Shown here: positions 36,998-46,842 of the stretch, one piece after another
How the letters are laid out: every line of letters begins with the position of its first letter
Numbering within the stretch: the first letter of the stretch is position 1
Assembly (NCBI RefSeq): GCF_001423295.1
Contig: NZ_LMNG01000029.1
Span: forward strand, 62,001 to 126,000
Direction: 5' to 3'
Length of the DNA stretch: 64,000 nt
Origin: Methylobacterium sp. Leaf112
GTDB taxonomy: Bacteria > Pseudomonadota > Alphaproteobacteria > Rhizobiales > Beijerinckiaceae
Notes under the pieces: generated by a model
Database searches by the model: none
What the model was told of the DNA's origin: nothing
What the model saw: the letters and a program-made list of their open reading frames with translations, nothing else
Made by a program: the position numbers and the translations under genes

Positions 36998-37990
36998 TTA
37001 GCTGCCGGGCTTCCACACGGCGTCCGAGACCACCAGGGGCTTCGGCAGCAGGCCGAGGCGGTGGAAGGTGTCGGCCACGGCCTGCTGGTCGGCCACGGTG
37101 CCGGCGTCGAGGGGCGTGACCCCGTAGGTGAGGCGCTTGAGGGCGACGGTGAGGATCGGGGCCGGGATGCCCACGGACGGCGCGAGTTCGGCCGCGACCG
37201 CATCGGTGTTGTCCTTGGCCCAGGCGTCGATGGTCCCGATGGCCGCCAGGGTGGTGTCGAGGACGGCGCGGTTGACGGCGGCGTCGGCGAAGGGGCGGCG
37301 CGAGAGGTAGAACTGCCGGTTCGGCACGAGGCCCTCACCGGTGACGAGGGTGCGTGCGCCCGTCGCCCGCTCGCCGGAGGCGAGGTAGGGGTCCCAGATC
37401 GCCCAGGCGTCGACGGAGCCGCGGGCGAAGGCCGCCGCCGCGTCGGCGGGTCCGAGGAAGGCGAGCTTCACCGCATCGTAGGGGATGCCCGCCGCTTCGA
37501 GGGCACGCACCAGGAAGTAGTGGACGTTGGAGCCCTTGTTGAGGGCGATGGTCCGGCCGCGCAGGTCGGCCACGGTGCGGATCGGGCTGTCGGCGGCCAC
37601 CAGGATCGCTTCGCCGCGGGGCGCGGCTGGCTCGTGGGCGACGTAGACGAGGTCGCGGCTCGCGGCCTGGGCGAAGATCGGCGGCGCCTCGCCGGCCGAG
37701 CCTAAATCGATGGCTCCGGCATTGAGCGCTTCCATCAGGGGCGGGCCCGACGGGAATTCCGACCACGTCACGCGGTAGCCGAGCGGCTTCAGACGCTCCT
37801 CCAGCAGGCCCTTGCCCTTGAGGAGCACGAGGGTGCCGTACTTCTGGTAGCCGATCCGGATCACCTTCTCGTCGGCCCGGGCCTGGAGGGTGAACAGCAT
37901 CAGGAACGAGAGGGCGGCGGCGAACCACGCCCAGGCGCCGACGGATAGGACTCTCGGGGCGACGAGGACATGGGTGGTGGCGCGTGGCAT
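36998..37990 (-). CDS. ssuA: ABC transporter sulfonate-binding protein
   Basis: A 330-residue periplasmic binding protein with a signal peptide ending near LQARADEK. The NMT1/SsuA fold is seen in VIRIGYQKYGTLVLLKGKGLLEERL, ATWSEFPSGPP-type (VTWSEFPSGPPLMEALN) and GSVDAWAIWDPYLA. It binds aliphatic sulfonates for the SsuBC permease. It is the last gene of the operon and is separated from ssuD by a palindromic repeat element, so its level may differ from that of the other genes. Confidence 0.9.
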   Translation of the reverse strand: MPRATTHVLVAPRVLSVGAWAWFAAALSFLMLFTLQARADEKVIRIGYQKYGTLVLLKGKGLLEERLKPLGYRVTWSEFPSGPPLMEALNAGAIDLGSAGEAPPIFAQAASRDLVYVAHEPAAPRGEAILVAADSPIRTVADLRGRTIALNKGSNVHYFLVRALEAAGIPYDAVKLAFLGPADAAAAFARGSVDAWAIWDPYLASGERATGARTLVTGEGLVPNRQFYLSRRPFADAAVNRAVLDTTLAAIGTIDAWAKDNTDAVAAELAPSVGIPAPILTVALKRLTYGVTPLDAGTVADQQAVADTFHRLGLLPKPLVVSDAVWKPGS

Positions 37991-38041
37991 GGACGTTCTT
38001 CCGACAGGGGGAGGGGACGGGATTCGGTGGACACCGGAAGC

Positions 38042-38172
38042 GCGCTCCTCCCCCTCGCGGGGAGGAGTCGGAGGTGGGGGTGGCCGGGCGCTCCTCATCG
38101 AGCCAGGACTTCACCGTGCGGAGGCCGGCGGAACCACCCCCACCCTCGATCCCTCCCCGCAAGGGGAAGGGA
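38042..38172. repeat. MITE- or BIME-like palindromic element within the ssu operon
   Basis: Two arms of about 40 bases are imperfect inverted repeats. Each contains a CTCCCC-loop-GGGGAG hairpin followed by GGTGGGGGTGG on one arm and CCACCCCCACC on the other (38132-38142). The centre (about 38086-38122) is unpaired. It lies between ssuD and ssuA. Confidence 0.65.
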
Positions 38173-38181
38173 GGTGCGTCC

Positions 38182-39342
38182 TCAGTGCGCCGACACCCGG
38201 CGGGGCACGATGTCGTTGGCCATCACCTCGCCGAAGGGCCCGTCGTTGCGGGCGTTGCTCGGGGCGACGCCGGTGGTGGCGCGCAAGGGGAGCTTCGGGA
38301 ACACGAGTTCGGCGAAGCGGTAGGCTTCCTCAAGGTGCGGGTAGCCCGACAGGATGAAGCGATCGATGCCCAGATCGATATACTCCTTCATCCGGTCGGC
38401 GACCTGATCCGCGGAGCCGACGAGGGCGGTGCCGGCGCCGCCGCGCACGAGGCCGACGCCGGCCCAGAGGTTGGGCGAGACCTCGAGCTTGGTGCGGTCG
38501 CCGCCGTGGAGCGCCATCATCCGGCTCTGGCCGACGGAATCCTGGCGCTTCAGGGTGGCCTGCGCCTTGGCGATGGTCTCGTCGTCGAGGCGCGAGATCA
38601 GGTTCTCGGCGGCCGCCCAGGCCTCGCCCTCGGTCTCGCGGACGATGACGTGCAGGCGGATGCCGTACGAGAATGTTTTGCCTTTCCGGTCGGCGGCCTC
38701 CCTGGCCTTGGCGATCTTCTCGGCCACGCCGGCCGGGGGCTCGCCCCAGGTCAGGTAGACTTCGCAATGCTCGGCCGCGACCTCGATGCCGGCGGGGGAG
38801 GAGCCGCCGAAATACAGCGGCGGGTAGGGGTTCTGCACGGGCGGGAAGATCACCCGGCCCTCCTCGACCTTGAGGTGCTTGCCTTCGTAGCTGACGGTCT
38901 CACCGGACATCAGCCCGCGCCAGATGTGCAGGAACTCGTCGGTGACGACGTAGCGCTCGTCGTGATCGAGGAACACGCCGTCGCCGCGCAGCTCCACCGG
39001 ATCGCCGCCCGTGACCACGTTGATGAGGAGGCGGCCGTCGGAGATCCGGTCGAGGGTGGCGGCCATGCGGGCGGCGACGGCCGGTTCCTGCAGGCCGGGG
39101 CGCACGGCGACGAGAAAGCGCAGGCGCTGGGTCAGGGGGACGAGGGCGGAGGCCACCACCCAGGAATCCTCGCACGAGCGGCCCGTGGGTAGGAGCACGC
39201 CATAATAGCCGAGCTCGTCCGCCGCCTGCGCGATCTGGCGGAGATACGGCAGCGTGACGGCGCGCGCGCCCTCCTGGGCACCGAGGTAGCGGCCGTCGCC
39301 GTGGGTGGGCAGGAACCAGAGGACGTCGGTCTGACCGGTCAT
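38182..39342 (-). CDS. ssuD: FMNH2-dependent alkanesulfonate monooxygenase
   Basis: A 386-residue SsuD, the family length. This flavin-dependent enzyme cleaves the C-S bond of alkanesulfonates to give sulfite and an aldehyde. Typical blocks are [13 protein letters not shown] near the start, [27 protein letters not shown] and [15 protein letters not shown] near the end. The reduced flavin comes from the FMN reductase encoded first in this operon. ssuB lies 69 bases upstream. Confidence 0.95.
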   Translation of the reverse strand: MTGQTDVLWFLPTHGDGRYLGAQEGARAVTLPYLRQIAQAADELGYYGVLLPTGRSCEDSWVVASALVPLTQRLRFLVAVRPGLQEPAVAARMAATLDRISDGRLLINVVTGGDPVELRGDGVFLDHDERYVVTDEFLHIWRGLMSGETVSYEGKHLKVEEGRVIFPPVQNPYPPLYFGGSSPAGIEVAAEHCEVYLTWGEPPAGVAEKIAKAREAADRKGKTFSYGIRLHVIVRETEGEAWAAAENLISRLDDETIAKAQATLKRQDSVGQSRMMALHGGDRTKLEVSPNLWAGVGLVRGGAGTALVGSADQVADRMKEYIDLGIDRFILSGYPHLEEAYRFAELVFPKLPLRATTGVAPSNARNDGPFGEVMANDIVPRRVSAH

Positions 39343-39411
39343 GGGAAACTCTTTCGGATGAGGGGCGAAAGCGCGGCCGAAGCCGGCGCTTGGTTCTGTA
39401 GGATGCCCGGC

Positions 39412-40263
39412 TCAGGCCGGCGCTTGGTTCTGAAGCAGATGGTCGAGGATGCGGCCTTCGAGGGCCGCGAGGTCCGGGTCGCCGCGCCGGCGCGGGCGGG
39501 GCACGTCGACCTTCACGTCGAGGGCGATGTGCCCGTTCTCGACGACGAGGATGCGGTCGGCCATGGCCACGGCCTCGGCGACGTCGTGGGTGACGAGGAG
39601 GGCGGTGAAGCCCTGTGCCTGCCAGATCGCCTCGATCATCGCCTGCATGTCGATGCGGGTGAGGGCGTCGAGGGCCCCGAGGGGCTCGTCGAGGGCGAGC
39701 AGGCCGGGGCGGGAGACGAGGGCGCGGGCGAGCGCCACGCGCTGACGCTGGCCACCGGACAGGGTGGCGGGCCAGTTGGCCGACTTGTCGGTGAGGCCGA
39801 CCTCGGCCAGCGCGCTCGCGGCCCGCGCCCGGCGCTCGGCCCGGGTGCCGGTTTCGCCCAAGCCCACCGCGACGTTGTCCACCACCTTGGCCCAGGGCAG
39901 GAGGCGCGGCTCCTGGAACATGATGCGCTTCGGGGGCGCCCGCACGGCGTCGGATTCGAGGACGACGCGGCCGGCGCTCGGCTGCTCCAGGCCGAGGATG
40001 AGGCGCAGCAGGGTGCTCTTGCCGCAGCCCGAACGGCCGACGACGGCGACGAACTGCCCGACCGGGATATGGAGGTCGAGGCCGGCGATGACCGTATGCC
40101 CGTCGAAGGATTTCGACAGGTCGCGGACGGTGACGGCGAGGCCGCCGGTGGCCTCGGGCGGCCGGGCGCGGGGGGCGGTACCCTTCGCCGGCCGATCGGC
40201 GGGCTTCTGAACGGGGACGGTTTCGGGCGCGGCGTCGTGGACGCGCAGGGCGGTGGCGGTCAT
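39412..40263 (-). CDS. ssuB: Sulfonate ABC transporter ATP-binding protein
   Basis: A 283-residue ABC ATPase. Walker A is [15 protein letters not shown] near residue 76, the Q-loop is [10 protein letters not shown], the signature is [15 protein letters not shown], Walker B is [16 protein letters not shown], and the H-loop is [11 protein letters not shown]. The N-terminal 45 residues are a Pro/Ala-rich extension. It powers SsuC for sulfonate uptake. It lies 47 bases after ssuC. Confidence 0.9.
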   Translation of the reverse strand: MTATALRVHDAAPETVPVQKPADRPAKGTAPRARPPEATGGLAVTVRDLSKSFDGHTVIAGLDLHIPVGQFVAVVGRSGCGKSTLLRLILGLEQPSAGRVVLESDAVRAPPKRIMFQEPRLLPWAKVVDNVAVGLGETGTRAERRARAASALAEVGLTDKSANWPATLSGGQRQRVALARALVSRPGLLALDEPLGALDALTRIDMQAMIEAIWQAQGFTALLVTHDVAEAVAMADRILVVENGHIALDVKVDVPRPRRRGDPDLAALEGRILDHLLQNQAPA

Positions 40264-40310
40264 GGCCGGGTCCGTTGGAGTTCTTCGAGGGCTTGGAGCG
40301 AGGCGGCGCC

Positions 40311-41123
40311 TCAGACGGTCCGGTAGGCGGGATTCCAGGCGAGACAGGTGCGCTCGAGCCAGCGGGTGAGCACGTCGGCGAGCTTGCCGAGGCCGGCATA
40401 GATCACGATGGCCAGTACCACGACATCGACGAGCATGAACTCGCGTGCCTGCATGGCCATGTAGCCGAGCCCCGACGAAGCCGAGATGGTCTCGGCGACG
40501 ATGAGGGTCAGCCACATGATGCCGAGCGCGTAGCGCAGGCCGACGAAGATCGACGGCAGGGCGCCGGGCAGGACCACGCGGGTGAACAGGCTCCACGACG
40601 ATAGGCCGTAGACCCGGCCCATCTCCACGAGCTGCGGATCGACGGAGCGGATGCCGTGCAGCGTGTTGGCGTAGACGGGGAAGAACACGCCGAGCGCCAC
40701 GAGGAAGAGCTTGGCCTCCTCGCCGATGCCGAACCACAGGATCACCAGGGGAATGAGGGACAGGTGGGGCACGTTGCGCACCATCTGCACGGTGGTGTCC
40801 GTGAGCCGGTCGGAGGCACGCGACAGGCCGTTGGCGAGGCCGAGCGCGAAGCCGATGCCGCCGCCGACGGCGAAGCCCGCCAGCGCCCGCAGGGTGCTGA
40901 CCCAGAGGTTGGCCCAGAGTTCGCCCGTGCGGCCGAGCTGCCAGCCCGCCGCGATCACATCCAGGGGCGCCGGCATGAACCGGGTCGAGACGAGGCCGGC
41001 CGAACTCGCCGCCTGCCAGCCGAGCACGATGCCGAGGGGCAGGAGCCAGGGGACGAGGCGCTGGGCGGCGCCGTCGCGCAGACGCGTGGAGAGCCGCGGC
41101 GCGGAAAGGGAGGGACTTGCCAT
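40311..41123 (-). CDS. ssuC: Sulfonate ABC transporter permease
   Basis: A 270-residue permease with six membrane helices. The EAA-type loop is [26 protein letters not shown], which touches SsuB. The start and its spacing to the FMN reductase gene (103 bases) fit one transcript. It belongs to the SsuC/TauC family. Confidence 0.9.
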   Translation of the reverse strand: MASPSLSAPRLSTRLRDGAAQRLVPWLLPLGIVLGWQAASSAGLVSTRFMPAPLDVIAAGWQLGRTGELWANLWVSTLRALAGFAVGGGIGFALGLANGLSRASDRLTDTTVQMVRNVPHLSLIPLVILWFGIGEEAKLFLVALGVFFPVYANTLHGIRSVDPQLVEMGRVYGLSSWSLFTRVVLPGALPSIFVGLRYALGIMWLTLIVAETISASSGLGYMAMQAREFMLVDVVVLAIVIYAGLGKLADVLTRWLERTCLAWNPAYRTV

Positions 41124-41225
41124 GGGATGTCAGCCGTTGGGAGGGACCGCCCATACGGCGTCGCGGACGCGGATGGGCTTCTCGGGGTCAGGCCTGCGCC
41201 GATGCGGGGCGGGGCCGCCTTCGGA

Positions 41226-41807
41226 TCACCGGGCGGCGCCGGCCACGGCACGGACGCCGCCACGCGCGGCCGAGGCGTGGATGAGCTGACTCGCGAGCTG
41301 GCCCGCCGCATCGGAGACCCGCGCGCGCACGCCGGGATCCGTCAGGGCCCCATCGGTGAAGTCGGCATCGGACGCGTAGACGGCGGTCGGCAGGGCGAGC
41401 GCCCCGAAGAATCCGAACAGGGGCCGGAAGGCGTGCTCGACCACGAGGGCATGGCGGGCGCCTCCGCCCGTGGCGACGATGGCCACGGGCTTGCCCGTGA
41501 GCGCCGTCGGATCGACGAGGTCGAACAGGTGCTTGAACAGGCCCGTATAGGCGCCCTTGTAGACGGGCGACCCGACGATGAGGGCGTCGGCGCCCTCGAT
41601 GGCCTCGACGATGCGGCGCGCCGGGAGGGACAGGTCCTGGCGCGACCAGGCCGCGCCGAGGGCGGTGCCGGCATCCACCATGTCGAACAGCTGGATCTCG
41701 GCCTGGATCTGCGTCTCGGTCTGGGCGGCGACAGCCTCGACGAGGCTGCGCGTCTTCGAGGGGCGTTGCAGGTTCGCGCTGAAACCGACGATGCGGGGGC
41801 GGGTCAT
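41226..41807 (-). CDS. msuE: NADPH-dependent FMN reductase (MsuE type)
   Basis: A 193-residue flavodoxin-fold FMN reductase. Motifs are GFSANLQRPSKTRSLVEAV (phosphate-binding loop), SPVYKGAYTGLFKHLFDL and VAIVATGGGARHALVVEHAFRPLF, matching MsuE/SsuE proteins. It supplies FMNH2 to SsuD. It is the first gene of the ssu operon. A 15-base imperfect palindrome, TGTTC-CGATC-GAACA, sits just upstream of its ATG (41811-41825), where it could hide the ribosome-binding site. Confidence 0.9.
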   Translation of the reverse strand: MTRPRIVGFSANLQRPSKTRSLVEAVAAQTETQIQAEIQLFDMVDAGTALGAAWSRQDLSLPARRIVEAIEGADALIVGSPVYKGAYTGLFKHLFDLVDPTALTGKPVAIVATGGGARHALVVEHAFRPLFGFFGALALPTAVYASDADFTDGALTDPGVRARVSDAAGQLASQLIHASAARGGVRAVAGAAR

Positions 41808-42036
41808 GAATGTTCCGATCGAACAGCTTTTCGGAGGACAGACAGCGTCGCTCGAAGCAACTCTGTGTTCACGAAAAGATGTCCCACGGTCACCCGTCGG
41901 TCAATGAAACGTTCCCTCAAAGATACCCCAGAGCGAAGACGAACACTCTTCGATCCCGGACGAGAAGAGAATATTGTTTTGTCCGCGGCCGAGGAGCTCC
42001 GAAACCGAGAGGGCACTGCACCATCGTGAGGACGGA
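41808..42036 (-). promoter_or_regulatory. Promoter region of the ssu operon
   Basis: A 229-base gap richer in A and T than its surroundings. It holds TGTTC/GAACA at 41811-41825 and CTCTTC/GAAGAG around 41947-41970. These are candidate regulator sites for sulfur-limited induction, but the regulator is not encoded nearby. Confidence 0.5.
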
Positions 42037-42471
42037 TCAGCTGTCGGGTGCGTTGGCATCGAGCCAGGCGACGGCCCCCGTCAGGTCGAAGCCGTGGCGG
42101 GTGCCGAAGGCGAGCACCGCGTCGCGACGCATGCGCCCGTCGAGGACCGCGGCGAGGGCGTAGAGGGTCAAGGAACGCGTGCCGGAGCGGCAATGGGCGA
42201 CGACGGGACCGGGGGCAGCCCGCAGGCTCGCGCGAAACGCATCGATCTCGGGCCGCCCCAGGGTGGCCCCCGTCACCGGCAGGTGGTGATAGGCGAGGCC
42301 CGCTTCCCGCGCGGCGGCGGCCTCCGCCTCAGTGCCGGGCTGGCCGGGCTCCTCGCCGTCCGGCCGGTTGTTGATCAGGGTGGTGACGCCCGCGCGTCCG
42401 AGCGCAGCGATCTCGTCGAGGGCCGGCTGACCCGCGACCGAGACGGTGTCGTCGATTCGGGTGAGGCGCAT
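42037..42471 (-). CDS. TIGR01244-type phosphatase/sulfur-transferase-like protein
   Basis: A 144-residue single-domain protein of the TIGR01244 family, with a dual-specificity-phosphatase-like fold. The signature loop VVAHCRSGTRS has the Cys-x5-Arg catalytic pattern, and TTLINNRPDGEEPGQP is also typical. In related species this domain is fused to a beta-lactamase-like persulfide dioxygenase (Blh). Its role here is unproven; sulfur or stress metabolism is likely. The start is 3 bases after the dnaQ stop, so it is cotranscribed with dnaQ. Confidence 0.8.
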   Translation of the reverse strand: MRLTRIDDTVSVAGQPALDEIAALGRAGVTTLINNRPDGEEPGQPGTEAEAAAAREAGLAYHHLPVTGATLGRPEIDAFRASLRAAPGPVVAHCRSGTRSLTLYALAAVLDGRMRRDAVLAFGTRHGFDLTGAVAWLDANAPDS

Positions 42472-42474
42472 GGG

Positions 42475-43197
42475 TCAGGCCGTTCCGTCTTCGCCGAGAT
42501 AGTCGCGCCAGACGGAGGCCGGGCCGAGGGTGGCGAGGAAGGCGGCGTGGCGGGCGCTCTCGTCCGGGGTGAGTCGGTGGCGCAGGCGGCGCGGGCCGAT
42601 GGGGGCACCGTCCTCGGCCAGCGCCGGCCCGGTCTCGGCCGGAATTTCGGCGACGGCGAGCCCGAGGCTGGTCTGCTTGCCGCCGAGCAGCTCGACATAG
42701 ACCTCCGCCAGGATCTGCGAATCGAGCAACGCCCCGTGCTTCGTGCGCCGGGTGGTGTCGATGCCGTAGCGCACGCACAGGGCGTCGAGGGTGTTGGAGG
42801 CGCCCGTGTGCTTGCGCCGCGCGAGTTGCAGAGTGTCGATGACGGCGGCGAGATCGATGGGCGGTGGGGCCGCGGCGCCGAGGCGGGCGTATTCCATGTT
42901 GAGGAAGCCGACGTCGAAGGGCGCGTTGTGGATCACCAGGGGGGAGTCGCCGCAGAAGTCGCGGAACTCGTCGACGATGTCGGCGAAGAGCGGCTTGTCG
43001 GCCAGCATCGCATCCGAGATGCCGTGCACCCCGAAGGCGCCCTGGGAAACCGGCCGGGTGGGATTCACGAGTTTGTGGAAGACCTTGCCGGTCTGCACGT
43101 GGTTGATGAGCTCGACGCAGCCGATCTCGATGAGGCGGTCGCCGTTCTTGGCGTCGGTGCCGGTGGTCTCGGTGTCGAGGACGATCTCGCGCAGCAT
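42475..43197 (-). CDS. dnaQ: DNA polymerase III epsilon subunit (proofreading)
   Basis: A 240-residue DnaQ. The three exonuclease motifs are visible: ExoI VLDTETTGTD near residue 7, ExoII IHNAPFDVGFL near 90 and ExoIII HGALLDSQILAEVY near 155. It edits replication errors. The C-terminal tail, which binds the polymerase alpha subunit in other species, contains RLRHRLTPDESARHAAFLATLG. It follows coaE by 58 bases. Confidence 0.95.
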   Translation of the reverse strand: MLREIVLDTETTGTDAKNGDRLIEIGCVELINHVQTGKVFHKLVNPTRPVSQGAFGVHGISDAMLADKPLFADIVDEFRDFCGDSPLVIHNAPFDVGFLNMEYARLGAAAPPPIDLAAVIDTLQLARRKHTGASNTLDALCVRYGIDTTRRTKHGALLDSQILAEVYVELLGGKQTSLGLAVAEIPAETGPALAEDGAPIGPRRLRHRLTPDESARHAAFLATLGPASVWRDYLGEDGTA

Positions 43198-43255
43198 CGC
43201 TTGGGGTCCGTGGGGCCGGGGGTCGCGACGACCATGCGCCGGAGACCGGGCCGGT

Positions 43256-43864
43256 TCAAGGCGGCGGTGGCATCCCGCGCAGACGGCCCAGGATCGCATC
43301 GACCTCGGCCTCGGCATGGGCGAAGCCGAGGCCGGTATCGAGGACGAAATCCGCCCGGGCGCGCTTCTCGGCGTCGGGCAGCTGCTTGGCGAGGATCGAC
43401 GCGAAGGTCGCCGCGTCCATGCCGGGCCGGGCCAGCACCCGTTCGCGCTGAACCTCGGCCGGCGCCGTGACGACGAGGACCGCGTCGCAGCGCGCGTCCC
43501 CGCCCGTCTCGAACAGGAGCGGGATGTCGAGGACGACGACGGGGGCCTGCGCGTGGGCGGCGAGAAAATCGGCACCGGCCCGGCGCGCCAGAGGATGGAC
43601 CAGCCGCTCCAGGGCGGCGAGGCGCTCCGGGTGGCCGAGCACTTCGCCGCGCAGCCGCTCGCGATCGACGGACCCGTCCGGGGCCAGAACACCGGGAAAT
43701 TCCTCCGCGATGGCGTGGGCCGCCGCGCCGCCGGGTGCGTAGAGGGCATGGACCGCCGCATCCGCATCGTGGACGGGAACGCCGCGTGCGGAAAACATCG
43801 CGGCGGTGGCGGATTTCCCCATGCCGATGGAGCCGGTGAGGCCGAGGACGAGGGGGCGGCTCAC
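43256..43864 (-). CDS. coaE: Dephospho-CoA kinase
   Basis: A 202-residue CoaE, which makes CoA from dephospho-CoA. The P-loop is [17 protein letters not shown] at the N-terminus; [12 protein letters not shown] and [19 protein letters not shown] are the other family blocks. GTG start overlaps the aroE stop (GTGA). It belongs to the aroE-coaE-dnaQ group that is conserved near the origin in alphaproteobacteria. Confidence 0.95.
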   Translation of the reverse strand: MSRPLVLGLTGSIGMGKSATAAMFSARGVPVHDADAAVHALYAPGGAAAHAIAEEFPGVLAPDGSVDRERLRGEVLGHPERLAALERLVHPLARRAGADFLAAHAQAPVVVLDIPLLFETGGDARCDAVLVVTAPAEVQRERVLARPGMDAATFASILAKQLPDAEKRARADFVLDTGLGFAHAEAEVDAILGRLRGMPPPP

Positions 43865-44724
43865 GAACCGGCCTTCGATCCGGCTTTTGGGCCGACGATA
43901 TCGGCGACGAGGCGCTCGCGCAGGGCCGGCGTCACGGCCGGATGCACGCCGAACCAGCGTGCGAAACCCGGCACCGCCTGATGCAGCAGCATCCCGAGTC
44001 CGTCGACGGCGGCCAGGCCCCGGGCACGGGCGGCGGCGAGCAACGGCGTCTCCAGGGGCACGTAGACGATGTCGGCGACGCATGCCGTGGCGGGCAGGGG
44101 CGTCAGGTCGAGATCGAGGGCGCCATGGCCCGCCATGCCGAGGGAGGTGGTGTTGACGAGAAGCCCGGTTCCGGGGAGCGCGGCGGGCAGGTCGGCCCAG
44201 TCGCAGGCGGCGACCCGTTCTGGATCGAGGGCGACGAGAGCCTCCGCCCGGGCGCGGGTGCGGTTGGCTACCCGGATTCGGCTCAGGCCGCGCTCCAGCA
44301 GGCCGACCACGATGGCGCGGGCCGCGCCCCCGGCCCCGAGCACAAGGGCGGCGCCGCCCGTGCGCTCCACCCAATCGGCGCCGAGACTCCGGTCGAGATG
44401 GGCGATGAAGCCCGGCGCGTCGGTGTTGTCCCCCCACAGGCGTCCGTGCGTGTCGAAGAACACGGTGTTGACCGCGCCGATCTTCTCCGCGCGCGGCGTC
44501 AGTTCGTCTACGAGGCGAGAGGCCGCCTCCTTGTGCGGGATCGTGACGTTGCCGCCAGCGAATCCGTGTTCGCGCAGGGTCAACAGGAAATCCGGGAACG
44601 CGTCCGGGGCCACGTCGACGCGCGCGTAGGTCCCCGCGATCCCGTGCTCGGCGAGCCAGTGACCGTGGATCAGGGGCGAGCGCGAATGGGCGATGGGATG
44701 CCCGACAACGAAGGCCTTCGTCAC
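43861..44724 (-). CDS. aroE: Shikimate dehydrogenase
   Basis: A 287-residue AroE. The substrate-binding [10 protein letters not shown] near residue 14 and [11 protein letters not shown] near 62 with the catalytic Lys are present, as is the NADP-binding [13 protein letters not shown] near 128 with [10 protein letters not shown] after it. It reduces 3-dehydroshikimate in aromatic amino acid synthesis. The GTG start overlaps the stop of the cation exporter (GTGA), so translation is coupled. Confidence 0.95.
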   Translation of the reverse strand: MTKAFVVGHPIAHSRSPLIHGHWLAEHGIAGTYARVDVAPDAFPDFLLTLREHGFAGGNVTIPHKEAASRLVDELTPRAEKIGAVNTVFFDTHGRLWGDNTDAPGFIAHLDRSLGADWVERTGGAALVLGAGGAARAIVVGLLERGLSRIRVANRTRARAEALVALDPERVAACDWADLPAALPGTGLLVNTTSLGMAGHGALDLDLTPLPATACVADIVYVPLETPLLAAARARGLAAVDGLGMLLHQAVPGFARWFGVHPAVTPALRERLVADIVGPKAGSKAGS

Positions 44725-45722
44725 ACCACGTCCTCCGAAGCCAGGATACAGGCGGGGCCGTCCGCCCCTTCGATCTGCACCGTCGCGTGCCCGATGCCGA
44801 AGGTCTTGCGCAAGTCCTCGGCGAGGCCGAGCAGGAAGGCGTTGCCCGGGTGGCCCCCCGGCATGACGAGGTGGACGGTCAGCGCGATCTCGGTGGTGCT
44901 CATCGGCCAGATGTGGAGATCGTGGAGCGCCGACACCCCCGGCCGGGCACCGAGGAAGCCGCGCACGGCCTCCGGGTCGATCCCCGGCGGCACCGCCGAG
45001 AGGGCCATGATCACGCTGTCGCGCAGGAGGCCCCAGGTCATCCAGACGATGAGGCCGGCGATGGCGAGACTGACCGTGGGGTCGATCCACGCGGCTCCCG
45101 TGAGCACGATGGCGAGGCCGGCCAGCACAACCCCGAGGGACACGGCGGCATCCGCCACCATGTGCAGGTAGGCGCCGCGGATGTTGATGTCGCTGCCCTT
45201 GCCGGAGGCGAACAGCCAGGCGGTGATGCCGTTGATGACGATACCGATGCCGGCCACCACCATCACGGTGACGCCCGCCACGGGCTCGGGGGCCAGGAGC
45301 CGGAGGATCGCCTCCCAGATGATGGCGCCCGTGGCGACCAGCAGGAACACGGCGTTGAACAGGGCGGCGAGGATCGAGGAGGCGCGAAGCCCGTAGGTGA
45401 AGCGCGGGCTCGGAGCGCGCTTCACCAGCACCGAGGCGATCCAGGCGACGACGAGGCCGAGCACGTCGGAGAGGTTGTGGCCCGCATCGGCCACGAGGGC
45501 CATGGATTGCGAGGCGAAGCCGTAGCCGGCTTCGACGATCACGAACCCGGTGTTGAGAACGATGCCGATGGCGAAGGCCCGGCCGAACGAGGCCGGGGCG
45601 TGGACGTGTCCACCCCCATGGCCACCGCCGTGATGACTCCCGCCGTGGCTGTGCCGATGCCCGTGATCGTGGCCCGCATGATCATGACCGGCGTGATCGT
45701 GGGGGTGGTCGTGTCCGGCCAT
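44721..45722 (-). CDS. CDF-family cation efflux transporter with His-rich N-terminus
   Basis: A 333-residue cation diffusion facilitator. The first 40 residues are strikingly rich in His, Gly and Asp ([18 protein letters not shown]), a metal-sensing or buffering tail. Six helices follow; the metal site has [15 protein letters not shown] in helix 2 and [13 protein letters not shown] in helix 5, the usual HxxxD-type arrangement for Zn, Co or Cd export. The C-terminal regulatory domain has [16 protein letters not shown]. It is coupled to aroE and is not part of the canonical near-origin set. Confidence 0.9.
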   Translation of the reverse strand: MAGHDHPHDHAGHDHAGHDHGHRHSHGGSHHGGGHGGGHVHAPASFGRAFAIGIVLNTGFVIVEAGYGFASQSMALVADAGHNLSDVLGLVVAWIASVLVKRAPSPRFTYGLRASSILAALFNAVFLLVATGAIIWEAILRLLAPEPVAGVTVMVVAGIGIVINGITAWLFASGKGSDINIRGAYLHMVADAAVSLGVVLAGLAIVLTGAAWIDPTVSLAIAGLIVWMTWGLLRDSVIMALSAVPPGIDPEAVRGFLGARPGVSALHDLHIWPMSTTEIALTVHLVMPGGHPGNAFLLGLAEDLRKTFGIGHATVQIEGADGPACILASEDVV

Positions 45723-45883
45723 GGGGGTCTCCGTGGCGCTGCCCGGCGGCGCCGTCGCGGCCGGGAAGAAACCCTGTGCGCGAGGCGTCTCGCGACGAGG
45801 CCTTAGCCGCGATCCGTCGGTCCATCCAGGGCGGATGACGACGCGGTCGTCCCGTCCGCGCGATGGCCTCGGCCGAGCCAGGC

Positions 45884-46813
45884 CTAATCGAGGAAACCCT
45901 GGAACACCGTCAGGACCAGCGGAATGGCGAGGCCGGCCAGGATGGTCTGGACCGCGACGATCCCCGCCATCAGCGGTGCGTCGCCGCCGAGCTGGCGCGC
46001 CATGATGTAGGAGGACGAGGCGGTGGGGAGAACCTGGAAGATCAGGGCGGTCACGGCGGCGGGGCCGTGGAGGCCGACGGCGCGGCAGGCCAGCACCGTT
46101 GCCACGGGCATCAGCACGAACTTGACGGCCGACGACACCAGGACCGGGCGCATCCAGGTCCGCGCCGCCGACAGGTCGAGGGCGGCTCCGACACAGAGCA
46201 GGCCCAGCGGCAGGGACGCCTGCCCCAGCGCCTTGAGCATCGGCTCGATCCCCGGCGGGAGGTGCAGTCCCGACGCCTGGAGGAGGATGCCACCGAAGCA
46301 CGCGATCACCAGGGGATTGAGGGCGAGCTGGCGGGCGAGGCCGGCCGGTCCGGGCCGTTCGCCGGTGCCGAAGCGGGCGAAGACGAGCACGCACAGGATG
46401 TTCACCGTGGGCACGATGGCGGCATTCGCCACCGCCGCGAGGGCGAGCCCTTGCGCACCGAACACCCCGATCGCCGCCGAGACGCCGACATAGTTGTTGA
46501 AGCGGATGCCGCCCTGGAACACCGAGGTGAAGGACGCCCCCTGGAAGCCGAGGCGTGATCGCGCCAGGAGCAGGATCGCCGCGACCGCGCAGGTGGAGAC
46601 CACCAGCACCACGACCAGGGCCAGCACCGGCACGCCGTCCAGCCGCGCCGTCGTGAGCCCGTGCACCATCAGGGACGGCAGCAGCACGTAGTAGCTGAGG
46701 CGTTCGGCCTGGGGCCAGAAGCCCTCGCCGAGGAAGCCGACGCGGCGCAATGTGGCGCCCAGCGCGATCAGCAAGCCGATGGGCACCAGGGCGAGGAGGA
46801 CGGACCCGATCAT
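45884..46813 (-). CDS. AEC (auxin efflux carrier) family transporter
   Basis: A 309-residue membrane protein with ten or so helices, typical of the AEC family. It has the N-terminal half motif (LLPSLMVHGL) and the C-terminal QVLPTASSSYIMARQLGGD, the re-entrant substrate site. Substrates are small organic anions or hormones, not resolvable here. It lies 29 bases downstream of maf, so it is part of that operon, but no maf-aroE cluster that I know of includes an AEC gene. Confidence 0.85.
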   Translation of the reverse strand: MIGSVLLALVPIGLLIALGATLRRVGFLGEGFWPQAERLSYYVLLPSLMVHGLTTARLDGVPVLALVVVLVVSTCAVAAILLLARSRLGFQGASFTSVFQGGIRFNNYVGVSAAIGVFGAQGLALAAVANAAIVPTVNILCVLVFARFGTGERPGPAGLARQLALNPLVIACFGGILLQASGLHLPPGIEPMLKALGQASLPLGLLCVGAALDLSAARTWMRPVLVSSAVKFVLMPVATVLACRAVGLHGPAAVTALIFQVLPTASSSYIMARQLGGDAPLMAGIVAVQTILAGLAIPLVLTVFQGFLD

Positions 46814-46842
46814 CGCGGGCCGCCTGAGACCGGAGCGGGCAT

